Shown here one piece after another: positions 15,001 to 23,544 of a stretch of 64,000 bases of DNA. The stretch is from contig NC_088714.1 of assembly GCF_963576615.1 (NCBI RefSeq), positions 32,706,643 through 32,770,642 on the forward strand, given 5' to 3'. A program made the translations under genes and the position numbers. Under the pieces are notes generated by a model that saw only the letters and a list, made by a program, of their open reading frames with translations, was not told the DNA's origin and ran no database searches. Each line of letters begins with the position of its first letter. Position 1 is the stretch's first letter. The DNA is from Watersipora subatra. Its lineage: Eukaryota; Bryozoa; Gymnolaemata; Cheilostomatida; Watersiporidae.

Positions 15001-18000
15001 TTTGCTATTTATACAGGTAAAATCACTTAATAACTAACAACTATTTTTTCTAACCAACAGAAAAACTACAAAGAATGCTTATGATGTTCTCACAGGAAGC
15101 TGGGGCAATGATTTTAATTAGACTCCTATGAGAGTTCTCCACACAACGACAACTGCTAGGAAAACTTTTGTGAGCAGTTGCTTGCATGGGATCCAAGCTG
15201 ACCTACTTTCAATAATAGTAGACTTGTGGCAGCCATTCCATGACTACATAATAACAAGATATAATTGCAGTCAGTAGTACTTACATAAACGAAGCTAGCC
15301 AGAGAGGGGTTGGCGTGTTTGCTAAAGACCACTTTGGAGAGCATCTGTATAAATGTCCATACGTAGGGGAAGATAACGGAGCAGATGATTAGGTAGACCC
15401 AGCCGTCTCGTTGAAGTTTTACTGAGGCCATAGCAAGCTATAAAGTCAATATTAACAATAATTATCAACTCGAGAGCTTTCAAGCCTACTGTACTAGGTC
15501 TAACCATCTTGGAGTCTGAAGATATGAATAGCCAATCACCAGCTTACGTACACCGTGAAGCCTGACCCGTCAGAACAAATTGTAGCATAACTAGCCAAAT
15601 TTCAGATAGCACCGACTACCTACAGCATCTTCACCATTTAAAATAATATTGAATGAGCCTTTCTTAACCATTTTCTGCTCACAGTAGACATATGAACAGC
15701 GTTTTAAATGGCAAACATCCAAATTTGGCCTAATGGTCTAGAACTCTGGCAAACAAAAGGTCGGGATTCAATTCCCGTCAAAGGCGAATGGCAGTAACAT
15801 GAATGACATTCAACCACATTCTCTGCAACTGGGCATGTCTCGAGTTATTGAGGTTTTCTTGCCACTGACTCAGACATGTCACAGAGCCATTGTTTGTGTA
15901 ACAATGGCTCTTAAAAACACGCACAGCCTCTGCTTGCAGTAAGTTAAGCATACTTGATCTTCAAGAGTTTGCTCACGCTGAGTAAATATTCACCTCTGGT
16001 TAATATAGCGCACAAAAAACAAGGATACTTCTCCACTTGTCAAAGATAACTATCTGAGAAATATAATAGTACATATAACAATTTTCCTATATGTGTACCA
16101 GTATGTTATATTCAGCTCAGCTAATAGACGAAACTTTCACTCTGAATGTGCAGGTCACACGCAAAAGGCTAACTGGTGACTTGTGTTTACTAATATAATA
16201 TAGCGAGTGCCACTAAGCCATCTTTGTAAGTAGTGCACACTATGAACTATATAATACATATAGGTCATGGTTTGACCTACTTATATCAATCTACAAGCAC
16301 GTATATGTAGGGTTTAAAGTGCATGTCTATACAAGAATTTACTTTGCAAAACCAAGTGAAAAATTGCTGCCTGATAACTTGCTTTCAATTCTCTACTATT
16401 GCAATAAATATAATATAATAAAATATAATATAATAGGTTGAAAAATAATAAAACTTGTTATCTAAATATGATTAAAAACACAGTAGTATCTATCAATTAG
16501 TTTGTTATTAGCCAAGTGATGCCGTAAAACTGGCAGCACTGGGCTAATAGATTAAACTAAGAGAAAAGTAGAACTGTGTTCATAGTCACCTTATTATGAT
16601 CTATTAACTCGAGAACATTGAATTTTTAGTATTACTTTAACTTCTAATCTCGTCATTACTAGCTGATTGATACATGTAGTAATTAAACTATTTAAAATCG
16701 ATATGCTAACATCACCAGATCTCATGTAGACATCTTTTAACCCAAGAATGCTAAACATAGCCATGGAAGCAATAATCGAATATTGATCAAAATTGGGCAA
16801 CGGCATCAAAGGCTGAACCGTGACTTTCAGAGTTACGTGACTGCAGAGTTTCGATACCTAAGCGCTGAGCTAACATCTTTTTTCCTGTTAGATACGCCAC
16901 AATTCTGATAAACTCGTACAAAGATCGCAATAGTATCAGTCGCGGAGACAAGATAGTTATCTGAGCATTAAGGCCTTATCATTCCAACCCTTGTGCTAAT
17001 ATTTATACTGGCTGTAATCAGAGACAAAAGAGGGGATGTGAGAGCTTTATTGTAATGCAATAGTTGATACCTGTACATGTGTAACAATCGAGCTCTGATA
17101 AGTTACAAGCTTACTGATAGTTACTAAGTGGCTTCTCTGTGACTGAAGGCTGCCGCGTGGATTGTTCCTTGTAACAACCTATGGTGAGCAAAATCCTGAA
17201 GAGTGGATTTTTCGTTAAAAAAAACTTTTTTTCAAATTTAATGCTTAAAAGAAAATTTTCTACCAAGGAACTTTCAATGATTGAGAATCTTGTGAGATTT
17301 CAACTGCAGTTTGTGTTATAATTTCTATGCTAGTTTGCTATAGGAAAGTATCTAATTTTATGTAATTTTCACTTAAAAACACAAATTAGAAAAAAACTGA
17401 TAGGCAATAAGCTTTTAAATGTAAATAACTTTGGAAGTAGTTTACTTGCTTTGGTTTTGACCCACAATTGGCTGTAATTTTATAAATTTGGTTATCCATA
17501 TAGTTGATTGAAAATGTAACCAAAATTGCCTGTTTTAGAATGTACAAATTAAAGTTATTTAATTCGGTACAAATTAAACAATAGTTTTTTTTTATAAATA
17601 TGCTGCCGCTCTATCATCAAAAACTCTACAGTTTCTCTTTAAGCATAGAAACTTGTCTGCAACAATTTTTTGTAGGAACAATAGATTTCATGAATGATAC
17701 AAAAACACAGCGTAATAGAGATGAAAATTAACTGCCTTTGTCAGAGAACTTTTCAATATCACTAACAATTAAATTTTTATAAAAAAAATTTATAAAAATT
17801 TTTTACATTGTTATCTACCCTAGAATATACTCAACAAGTTGAAACACCTGCCTCTTTTGTAAGGTCTGTTGTTGTTGTTGTTGAATTGTCCTCCTCTGTA
17901 AGGTTTTTCAACAGCTGCTGATATTTGCCAACATTTCCTGTCATTGCCATGAGAGCAAACCGTGAGATAAGAAGGCCTCCAAGGATGAGGAGGAACATCA

Positions 18001-21000
18001 ATCCATAGAGAATGACCTTGAAGACTTGACTCACGACGAGAAAGAGTGCGCTGTTGTCATTCGATCCTTCAGAGCTATCTGGAATGCTCTGGAATTGGTC
18101 CCAGTACTCTTCGCTTTAAATGAATTTACAACTAATGAAAAAGAGAGTGATTTGAGATTCTCAACAAGTAGGCGATACATGATTTGAAATTCTAATCCCC
18201 AATTTTAGGAGCAAAACAGTAGTTATTTCCTTGATAGACTAGTTGATCATAAACAAGAACCAGGTCAGTTAGGGTTTATGGATGGTGAATAAAATCAAGC
18301 GTGCCGATGCATCGGCGACAGCATTAGTCTGAGATCTTTTAAAGTATTCTAATATTTATAGGCTATGATAACCGAACACTTGGTCTCTAATAAACAAGTT
18401 CAGCGTTTGCTAAAAGTCTTTTATGTGTCTTTAATCGAGCAGTTAATGTTTTGGTCATATTTTGTGGAAAGCACGTAAAAGGCAACTCCAAGTTGGTGAA
18501 TTAGCATAAGACTAAACAGAGGTTCTTAACCTTGTTGGACATGCTCTTTCACCAAACTCTTCTTTACCAAAAAATAAGATTTATTTTGGCCAATAGAAAA
18601 GTTAAGTGTTTAATTGCGCCCCTCAAATGCTGAGATATGATATGAAAGGATATATTCTCAAACCTAGCACTTTTTGCACCAACACTATACATTTATTTCT
18701 CTTCAAAAGAGAAAGTCTGTGAGCATATATTAGACTCTCCGTAGTATAGGTAAAAAACAATAACATTGGAAAAAAATTTTGGAGTGTCAGAGTTTTAATA
18801 GTGTGCATACATTTAGGTTGATCAGATTTGTCTTTCAATACTTCTAATTTTATTTTAAACAACACTATTCTTTGTTGTTTTTTTGTCTCACAGCCTAATT
18901 TGCTTTGAACAGCTTTGATTAAGAGTAATGAATTCATATTTATACATCTAATATATACTCATAATAGTTGGTGGTTAATTGAAACTGTAAGTGAAATTGT
19001 CTCTTTTCAAATGCGTAAACTCAAACTATTGTATTAAATTTGACGAAAAATTAAACACTGGTTCATTTTTTTATAAATATGAAATACAGTTTCTGTTTAA
19101 AATCCATTAAAAGCTAAAAATACAATTTTTACTCAAAACTTAAATTGAGTTAGTATTGAAAATTGTTAGGCCCTAATACTTTAGCCACATTTTACAATAG
19201 AAACAGCTTGAGAAATATACTGACCCTTCTTGTTCCTCATCGATGCTGGGTTTGTCATGGATTCCTCCTTCATGCAACTTGACATAACGCCTGTGAGCAG
19301 TTGGTTCATGGTCCATCGGTGTGTAAATCGTCTCTTTATCTTCTAATAGAGGGCTGAAAATAAAAATGTCCATGCACATTTAAAGAGTACTATCAGCATA
19401 AAAATTAACAGATTGCTTTGTGCAAAATTTCAGACACTAAACACAGCTTTCAGTAATAATATATAATCATAAGTTTCTATCTGTAGGGGTGCAAAATAAA
19501 CTGGACACACTTTGTTGGTAAACTAACATTCTTATTTACAACGTTATTACTCATTGTGAATTCAGCCAATAACCATAATTATATATTAAATTAATCTTCA
19601 CTTTTTGTCCTGATTTCGAATATTTGTCAAGCATATTTAAAAAGTTAGTCTCAGTTTTTGAGTGTTCGTTTTATAAAACCAGCCTTTACAGATTTTCCTC
19701 TTGTCACGCTTTTTTTCTGTAATAAAATAACCAAAAATATGTAGACATTTCATTACCTGAGAAGATAAAGTTAGTGAATGCTGTTTTTAGTTTCACAAGA
19801 AATAGATGAACTATTCATCACAAAACAACTCAGTATTTTTAGTTTGCACGCATCAGCCAAACAACTGTCTTTTGATTTGTTGATCTCACAAAATCTAACA
19901 TTATCCATATGTGTACAAAATCTAACATTATCCATATGTGTACAAAATCTAACATTATCCATATGTGTATAAAATCTAATATTATCCATATGTGTATAAA
20001 ATCTAACATTATCCACATGTGTACAAAATCTAACATTATCCACATGTGTACAAAATCTAACGTTATCCACATGTGTACAAAATCTAACATTATCCATACG
20101 CGTATAAAATTTAACATTATCCATATGTGTATAAAATCCAACATTATCCATATGTGTACAAAATCTAACATTATCCACATGTGTACAAAATCTAACGTTA
20201 TCCATATGTGTATAAAATCTAACATTATCCATATGTGTATAAAATCTAACATTATCCATATGTGTACAAAATCTAACATTATCCATAAGTGTATAAAATC
20301 TAACATTATCCACACGTGTATAAAATCTAACATTTTCCATATGTGTACAAAATCTAACGTTATCCATATGCGTATAAAATCTAACGGTATCTATATGTGT
20401 ACAAAATCTAACATTATCCACATGTGTACAAAATCTAACATTATCCATATGTGTACAAAATCTAACATTATCCACATGTGTACAAAATCTAATGTTATCC
20501 ATATGTGTACAAAATCTAACATTATCCACATGTGTACAAAATCTAACATTATCCACATGTGTACAAAATCTAACGTTATCCATATGTGTATAAAATCTAA
20601 CATTATCCATATGTGTACAAAATCTAACGTTATCCATGTGTGTACAAAATCTAACATTATCCATATGTGTATAAAATCTAACATTATCCATATGTGTACA
20701 AAATCTAACGTTAACCATATGTGTATAAAATCTAACAATATCCATATGTGTACAAAATCTAACATTATCCACATGCATACAAAATCTAACATTATCCATA
20801 TGTGTATAAAATCCAACATTATCCACATGTGTACAAAATCTAACTTTATCCATATGCATACAAAATCTAACATTATCCACATGTGTACAAAATCTAACGT
20901 TATCCATATGTGTATAAAATCTAACATTATCCATATGTGTACAAAATCTAACGTTATCCATGTGTGTACAAAATCTAACATTATCCATATGTGTATAAAA

Positions 21001-23544
21001 TCTAACATTATCCATATGTGTATAAAATCTAACGCTATCCATATGTGTATAAAATCTAACAATATCCATATGTGTACAAAATCTAACATTATCCATATGC
21101 ATACAAAATCTAACATTATCCATATGTGTATAAAATCCAACATTATCCACATGTGTACAAAATCTAACTTTATCCATATGCATACAAAATCTAACATTAT
21201 CCACATGTGTACAAAATCTAACGTTATCCATATGTGTATAAAATCCAAAATTATCCATATGTGTACAAAATCTAACGTTATCCATGTGTGTACAAAATCT
21301 AACATTATCCATATGTGTATAAAATCTAACATTATCCATATGTGTACAAAATCTAACGTTATCCATATGTGTATAAAATCTAACAATATCCATATGTGTA
21401 CAAAATCTAACATTATCCACATGCATACAAAATCTAACATTATCCATATGTGTATAAAATCCAACATTATCCACATGTGTACAAAATCTAACTTTATCCA
21501 TATGCATACAAAATCTAACATTATCCATATGTGTATAAAATCCAACATTATTCACATGTGTACGAAATCTAACATTATCCACATGCGTACAAAATCTAAC
21601 ATTTTCCATATGTGTATAAAATCTAACATTATCCATATGTGTACAAAATCTAACGTTATCCATATGTGTATAAAATCTAACAATATCCATATGTGTACAA
21701 AATCTAACATTATCCACATGCATACAAAATCTAACATTATCCATATGTGTATAAAATCCAACATTATCCACATGTGTACAAAATCTAACGTTATCCATAT
21801 GTGTATAAAATCTAACATTATCCATATGTGTACAAAATCTAACGTTATCCATGTGTGTACAAAATCTAACATTATCCATATGTGTATAAAATCTAACATT
21901 ATCCATATGTGTACAAAATCTAACATTATCCATATGTGTATAAAATCTAACAATATCCATATGTGTACAAAATCTAACATTATCCACATGCATACAAAAT
22001 CTAACATTATCCATATGTGTATAAAATCCAACATTATCCACATGTGTACAAAATCTAACTTTATCCATATGCATACAAAATCTAACATTATCCATATGTG
22101 TACAAAATCTAACATTATCCATGTGTGTATAAAATCTAACATTATCCATATGTGTATAAAATCTAACGTTATCCATATGTGTACAAAATCTAACATTATC
22201 CATATGTGTATAAAATCTAACATTATCCATATGCATACAAAATCTAACGTTATCCACATGTGTACAAAATCTAACATTATCCACACGTGTATAAAATCTA
22301 ACATTATCCACATGTGTATAAAATCTAACATTATCCACATGTGTATAAAATCTAACATTATCCATATGTGTACAAAGTCTATAACATTATCCATATGTGT
22401 ACAAAATCAAAGCCCTGGGTATGGCAGCGTGCGTGCGTATTTAAATGCCAAACTTATAACCTTCAAGATGTCAATACCTTCATACCTTCAAGGCATCTAT
22501 CTTCTATCTATATACAAAACGAAGTGCTCGTTTTTGTCGTCTGTCTCCATTGGCTAAAATACGTTAACTGCAAAAAACTATTGGCTACTAGCATGCTTGC
22601 AGTGTCATGCACTGTGAGAGATCATGATGTGTAACGGTTATATACACAGTTATTCCAAGCAGCAGCAAGGTGGCTGCATGGTTTAGCGATAGTACACTTG
22701 GTTTTACATCCGTGCATCCGAATGTACTTTATGAAGAACGAATTTTATTGCTGAAACCACATTAAATGGTTAAAATTTTGCGCAAACTAAGCTACTAAAT
22801 CGCTTGCATAGAGTCCTACAATCTAACTTAACGACATAACGCCATAATTAAAATGAATAACTAGAGAATACTGTAAAGAAAGAAATGTAGAGTTATGTTT
22901 CGGTTTACTAACTCTTTCAAGCCATGTCAGACACTATTTTTTGTCTGGTTATGCGCAGCTAGCCTGCGTCAAGGCCATGTCAAAGCACTTCTCACAGCAA
23001 AACCTATTGAGCTAAGCTAAACACACTGAAGTTAGTAAGAAAGCAAATACTCACTGCAAGATAAAACAAGCTTAAGCGGCAGTTTCAGCGGAGGCGGTGG
23101 CGAAGAGGGCTGAAGATAAGAACTAATGGTTGAATTATCTACTAAGCTGCGCTATCTCCGTTTTATGCCCCTGATATGCTTAAAATTTAGGTCAAGAAGC
23201 ACCCAACCCTTACAGTAGTTCAGTTGATTTTGGGGAACTTTTATTCCTTCAACCAATTTTTGACATCTTTATTGGTCTATTTATGATGTTATGCTTTGTT
23301 TAGTATAACAAGGCAATTTTTATAATAAAAAAATAGATTTAATTTTTTTTAGTGAATTAAAGCAATATCTTACAGGCAAAGGCAATTCTCAGCAGCTTTA
23401 TTCAAATAAGAGAAAAATAAACACGAATTTTCATAAAGTTGAAGAGCGCGTTATGAAATCTGCAAGATGGGGTCAATTATACCTTGATATGTTATTGTTG
23501 TTTTCTCTGGTTCCACTCTCTTCTTCACTTCTGTAACTTGCCAT
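473..23544 (-). CDS. CHS: Chitin synthase (GT2 family), 17 exons, 3' end beyond the left edge
   Basis: This multi-pass membrane enzyme polymerises UDP-GlcNAc into chitin. Seventeen exons were traced by homology to metazoan chitin synthases and by GT/AG borders: 23544-23483, 19353-19225, 18113-17848, 15421-15285, 14721-14469, 12640-12335, 11187-11084, 10189-9951, 7929-7708, 7354-7157, 6715-6562, 5940-5803, 4410-4275, 3465-3265, 2564-2464, 2347-2150, 689-473. They join in one frame to about 1020 residues. The N-terminal half has several hydrophobic segments. The catalytic part carries DGDVD (about 746-750), GEDRW (849-853) and QRRRW (887-891), all expected for the family. The C-terminal membrane segments and any tail lie outside the window. 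No myosin-like head is seen upstream, unlike the molluscan myosin-chitin synthases. No stop or frameshift was found. The third-to-fourth exon junction is the least certain. Confidence 0.93.
707..1796. repeat. 28-bp minisatellite in a chitin synthase intron
   Basis: About 38 tandem copies of a 28-bp unit (AGAGGTATATACATGTAGCG plus GTATATTC). A minority variant unit of about 33 bp carries TATGCTTAGCTTTC in place of the GGTATATTC part, and a 27-bp unit lacks one G. The order of variants recurs (for example near 800, 1280 and 1570), suggesting block duplications. The unit holds the palindromes GTATATAC and TACATGTA. It fills most of the intron between exons 16 and 17. Confidence 0.97.
2150..2347 (-). 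CDS. CHS: Chitin synthase, exon 16 (QRRRW motif)
   Basis: The exon encodes EFFNQRRRWGPSTMANILDL, then two hydrophobic stretches (YILYQCLIFFSSILGP; ATIILLIAGAM). Q-R-R-R-W is the product-binding signature of processive GT2 chitin synthases, and the helices after it begin the translocation channel. The donor is GTGAGT in phase 0. Confidence 0.98.
2464..2564 (-). CDS. CHS: Chitin synthase, exon 15 (GEDRW motif)
   Basis: The exon encodes EDRWLSTLLLQRGYKVEYVA and SDAFTYAPETFK. E-D-R-W carries the proposed general-base Asp of the family. The Gly codon before it is split across the intron. The acceptor is TTTGTAG and the donor GTGGAT. Confidence 0.97.
2886..2981. repeat. 32-bp tandem repeat, three copies
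   Basis: Three adjacent units of AACTCATATGCTCTCTACCT followed by GCAAGCAGTTTA, with one or two changes each, in the intron between exons 14 and 15. Confidence 0.9.
3265..3465 (-). CDS. CHS: Chitin synthase, exon 14
   Basis: The exon encodes PMVWYQKFEYAIGHWLQKAA, then CVLCAPGCFSLFRG and MDDNIMKTY. This is the most conserved stretch of metazoan chitin synthase and matches the family pattern without gaps. The acceptor is TTTCACAG and the donor GTATAG, in phase 1. Confidence 0.98.
3896..4046. repeat. 32-bp tandem repeat, about 4.7 copies
   Basis: Units AGGACAATTGCCCTCTATGA followed by ATGCATTTATTG, diverging progressively rightwards (AGGAC to AAGAT). It lies in the intron between exons 13 and 14. 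Confidence 0.88.
4275..4410 (-). CDS. CHS: Chitin synthase, exon 13 (DGDVD catalytic motif)
   Basis: The exon encodes SENTFLLALDGDVDFKPQAL and KKVGVVCGRIHPIGS. The D-G-D-V-D acidic cluster corresponds to the GT2 metal and nucleotide binding aspartates. C-G-R-I-H-P-I-G-S is also conserved. The donor GTTTGT leaves phase 1. Confidence 0.97.
5131..5372 (+). repeat. Dispersed tRNA-like short repeat, family A, copy 1
   Basis: The copy begins GTACCCTGGCAGTC, has ATCGTCAGGTGTACC, then a B-box-like GGTTTGAATCCCAC, and ends GGCTTCAGATGGC...CTTATTATAGTAAA. The same order of blocks occurs at least nine more times in the window on both strands. The internal A/B-box-like motifs suggest a tRNA-derived SINE, although the ends (ACTAGTACC...TAGTAAAGACTAG-type) look nearly inverted, so a MITE carrying a tRNA-like core is possible. 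Confidence 0.7.
5803..5940 (-). CDS. CHS: Chitin synthase, exon 12
   Basis: The exon encodes IMYMYYLLGF followed by about 36 variable residues ending KIQK. M-Y-M-Y-Y-L-L-G directly follows R-W-S-Q in animal chitin synthases, which fixes the join. The acceptor is ATTTCAG and the donor GTCAGC, both in phase 0. Confidence 0.95.
6146..6200. repeat. GAGAGG-type purine microsatellite
   Basis: Short run of GAGAGGGAGA units inside a chitin synthase intron. Confidence 0.9.
6562..6715 (-). CDS. CHS: Chitin synthase, exon 11
   Basis: The exon encodes TPYGGKLIYTLPGENTMVVH followed by LKDKNKIRHRKRWSQ. The P-Y-G-G-x-L ... L-P-G and K-I-R-H-x-K-R-W-S-Q blocks are invariant landmarks of the family. The acceptor is CTTGCAG. 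The donor GTAGAA leaves phase 0. Confidence 0.96.
7157..7354 (-). CDS. CHS: Chitin synthase, exon 10
   Basis: The exon encodes LDEDQATKRNSSKI, then DYYEFEVHIMFDDAM with FVKTINEAA near its end. E-x-H-I-x-F-D-D-A is a conserved part of the chitin synthase catalytic domain. The donor is GTGGGT in phase 2. Confidence 0.95.
7708..7929 (-). CDS. CHS: Chitin synthase, exon 9
   Basis: The exon encodes PNYCSVNLEQSLAYNRKID, then a variable linker, then MIYICATMWHENKNEMLQVL. The Y-I-C-A-T-M-W-H-E block opens the GT2 catalytic domain in chitin synthases. The acceptor is TTTTAG and the donor is GTGACT in phase 2. Confidence 0.95.
8960..9056. repeat. (TA)n microsatellite leading into (CATA)n
   Basis: About 90 bases of near-pure TA ending in CATACATACATACA. 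What follows, AAATCTAAGTGTTTGTTTGT then CGTCTGTC, resembles the start of other Helitron-like repeats in the window, so the TA run may be an expanded element terminus. Confidence 0.95.
9951..10189 (-). CDS. CHS: Chitin synthase, exon 8
   Basis: The exon encodes FCYALPLSLHTPALVLISEL, a loop, then ATCWLSQLWISRHLWFPNN. The W-L-S-Q-x-W-x-(S/T)-R-H-x-W-x-P string is diagnostic for animal chitin synthases and precedes the catalytic region. The acceptor is ATTTTAG. The GTAAGC donor (CAGCT before it) is chosen over an earlier GTTCAG because only it gives the phase needed by the next exon. Confidence 0.93.
11084..11187 (-). CDS. CHS: Chitin synthase, exon 7
   Basis: This short exon encodes one membrane span (STSALYTPLILLIILPLLTY) followed by YFAQTSAQLHMQK. 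The acceptor is GCTGTAG and the donor is GTGAGA, in phase 0. The next exon starts FCYALP, matching the family's conserved order of a short cytosolic segment followed by F-x-Y/F-A-L/F-P. Confidence 0.88.
11340..11790. repeat. Foldback-like segment bounded by GTTAAC-rich inverted sequence
   Basis: 11345-11416 and 11733-11790 are runs of alternating GTTAACTGTTAA and its complement, each able to fold on itself and to pair with the other across about 320 bp. The middle (11500-11680) is related to 14235-14385 (shared GCACTACACT, TGCATTGCATT/TGTATTGTATT and GAAAAAA blocks), so it is a dispersed repeat. No coding potential was seen. Confidence 0.5.
12335..12640 (-). CDS. CHS: Chitin synthase, exon 6
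   Basis: The exon encodes TTWEAVVSFICLSLPYIENY, a Ser-run linker, then a second hydrophobic span (LFASALKVGLLFGLAFALIG). It follows a CTGTAG acceptor and ends at GTAGCG in phase 1. The W-E-A...W/Y-E-N motif is typical of this position in animal chitin synthases. Confidence 0.9.
12898..13151 (+). repeat. Family A short repeat, copy 2
   Basis: Carries GTGAGAGATCGTCAGGTGTGC, the B-box-like GAGTTCAAATCCCAT followed by ATGGTGCAATTC, and the terminal TATTATGGTGAAGAT. Confidence 0.7.
13439..13672 (-). repeat. Family A short repeat, copy 3
   Basis: Minus orientation: starts TTACTATAATAAGAG and GTCCAAAGCCACGC, ends CACCTGACGAACC...GACTGCCTGGGTACCAG. It abuts copy 4 head to tail. Confidence 0.75.
13674..13905 (-). 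repeat. Family A short repeat, copy 4
   Basis: Minus orientation: TGCTATAATAAGAGC, GTCCAACGCCACGG, then TACACCTGACGATCTTTCAC and GGACTGCCAAGGA. Directly follows copy 3 with one or two bases between, giving a tandem pair. Confidence 0.75.
14134..14290. repeat. 57-bp tandem repeat, about 2.7 copies
   Basis: Units start CTCAAATGTATTGCATTCAC at 14134, 14191 and 14248. Each has an internal near-duplication of CAGCAGTATGCACTAC. Related single-copy sequence lies near 11510-11590. Confidence 0.9.
14469..14721 (-). CDS. CHS: Chitin synthase, exon 5 (membrane spans)
   Basis: This exon of about 84 residues holds two or three hydrophobic segments (FLWRILPLLSIVEAAVIFTV; VLDIVACILQVAGLIGVVVL). It begins after a TTTTTAG acceptor and ends AKYG at a GTAAGA donor in phase 1. 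The match to the N-terminal membrane module of metazoan chitin synthases is clear in pattern (VEAAVIF, PSILHI). Confidence 0.9.
15285..15421 (-). CDS. CHS: Chitin synthase, exon 4
   Basis: The exon encodes KLQRDGWVYLIICSVIFPYV and a following amphipathic stretch ending SLASFVY before a GTAAGT donor. Two acceptors are possible. CCTCAG at 15422 fits the phase left by exon 3 and is chosen. TTATAG at 15438 gives a longer exon in phase 0 that would need an extra upstream exon. Hydrophobic content fits the second or third membrane span. Confidence 0.8.
15438..17847. other. Intron between chitin synthase exons 3 and 4
   Basis: Contains the family B SINE. Near 16820-16870 a tRNA-like minus-strand fragment reads TTAGCTCAGCGCTTAGGTAT. 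At 17125-17178 a possible 54-bp cassette exon on the minus strand has the acceptor CCATAG, codes CYKEQSTRQPSVTEKP, and would keep the frame. Confidence 0.4.
15719..15910 (+). repeat. tRNA-derived SINE candidate, family B
   Basis: The head is tRNA-like: CCTAATGGTCTAGAACTCTG (A-box region), then GGTCGGGATTCAATTCCCG (a near-perfect T-arm stem and B box). The unrelated body includes GACATTCAACCACATTCTCT. The body is shared with 37068-37240. No anticodon arm good enough to call a tRNA gene. Confidence 0.6.
17848..18113 (-). CDS. CHS: Chitin synthase, exon 3 (first membrane segment)
   Basis: The exon encodes EEYWDQFQSIPDSSEGSND, then a strongly hydrophobic stretch (VILYGLMFLLILGGLLIS), then a Thr-rich tail with five consecutive Thr codons. 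The order, a W-D-x-F segment followed by the first transmembrane helix, is that of animal chitin synthases. The acceptor is ATTTAAAG and the donor is GTGTTT, leaving phase 1. Confidence 0.85.
19225..19353 (-). CDS. CHS: Chitin synthase, exon 2 (cytosolic N-terminus)
   Basis: This exon encodes about 43 polar residues (PLLEDKETIYTPMDHEP onward). It follows a TTTTCAG acceptor and ends at a GTCAGT donor in phase 2. The preceding intron (19354-23482) contains the 27-bp minisatellite. The region is poorly conserved in the family. The call rests on clean splice signals, an open frame and phase agreement on both sides. Confidence 0.75.
19888..22408. repeat. 27-bp minisatellite array, about 93 copies, in chitin synthase intron
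   Basis: The unit is AAAATCTAACATTATCCATA then TGTGTAC (27 bp). Variation is concentrated at a few sites: A/G in AAC(A/G)TT, T/C in CCA(T/C)ATG, and T/C in GTA(T/C)AAA. A marker variant, CTTTATCCATATGCATAC, recurs at about 20844, 21168, 21492 and 22059. These steps are 324, 324 and 567 bp, all multiples of 27, revealing a 12-unit higher-order repeat. Because 27 is divisible by three, frames stay open on both strands, giving 9-residue periodic hypothetical proteins. It lies wholly between exons 1 and 2 of the chitin synthase. Confidence 0.98.
22409..23482. other. Intron remainder with repeat fragments
   Basis: Contains a Helitron-like start (near 22498, TCTATCTATATACAAAACGA) and a partial family A-like stretch (22600-22720 with CACTGTGAGAGATCATGATG). 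A short GC-rich segment at 23068-23122 has splice-like edges but no frame compatible with the flanking exons. Confidence 0.4.
23483..23544 (-). CDS. CHS: Chitin synthase, first coding exon
   Basis: The exon starts with ATG at 23544 (ATGGCAAG) and encodes a polar, acidic start, MASYRSEEES, of about 20 residues. It ends in phase 2 at a GTATAA donor. The phase matches the next exon, which begins with one completing base. A possible acceptor (TGTACAG) lies just upstream of the ATG, so a 5' UTR exon or a longer N-terminus cannot be excluded. The link to the gene rests on phase and position, not on a conserved motif. Confidence 0.6.

Noticed and set aside
19771..22557. Very long open frames (864 and 882 codons) made of 9-residue repeats on both strands
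   Set aside because: They coincide exactly with the 27-bp array. Frames are open on both strands and in several phases at once, which is what a stop-free unit with a period divisible by three must give. No start context or splice link to the gene is convincing.
23068..23122. Pro-rich minus-strand segment with splice-like edges (PSSPPPPLKLPLKL), considered as a chitin synthase exon
   Set aside because: Its phase does not fit between the ATG exon and exon 2, and the alternative frames hit a stop. It may be untranslated or chance.
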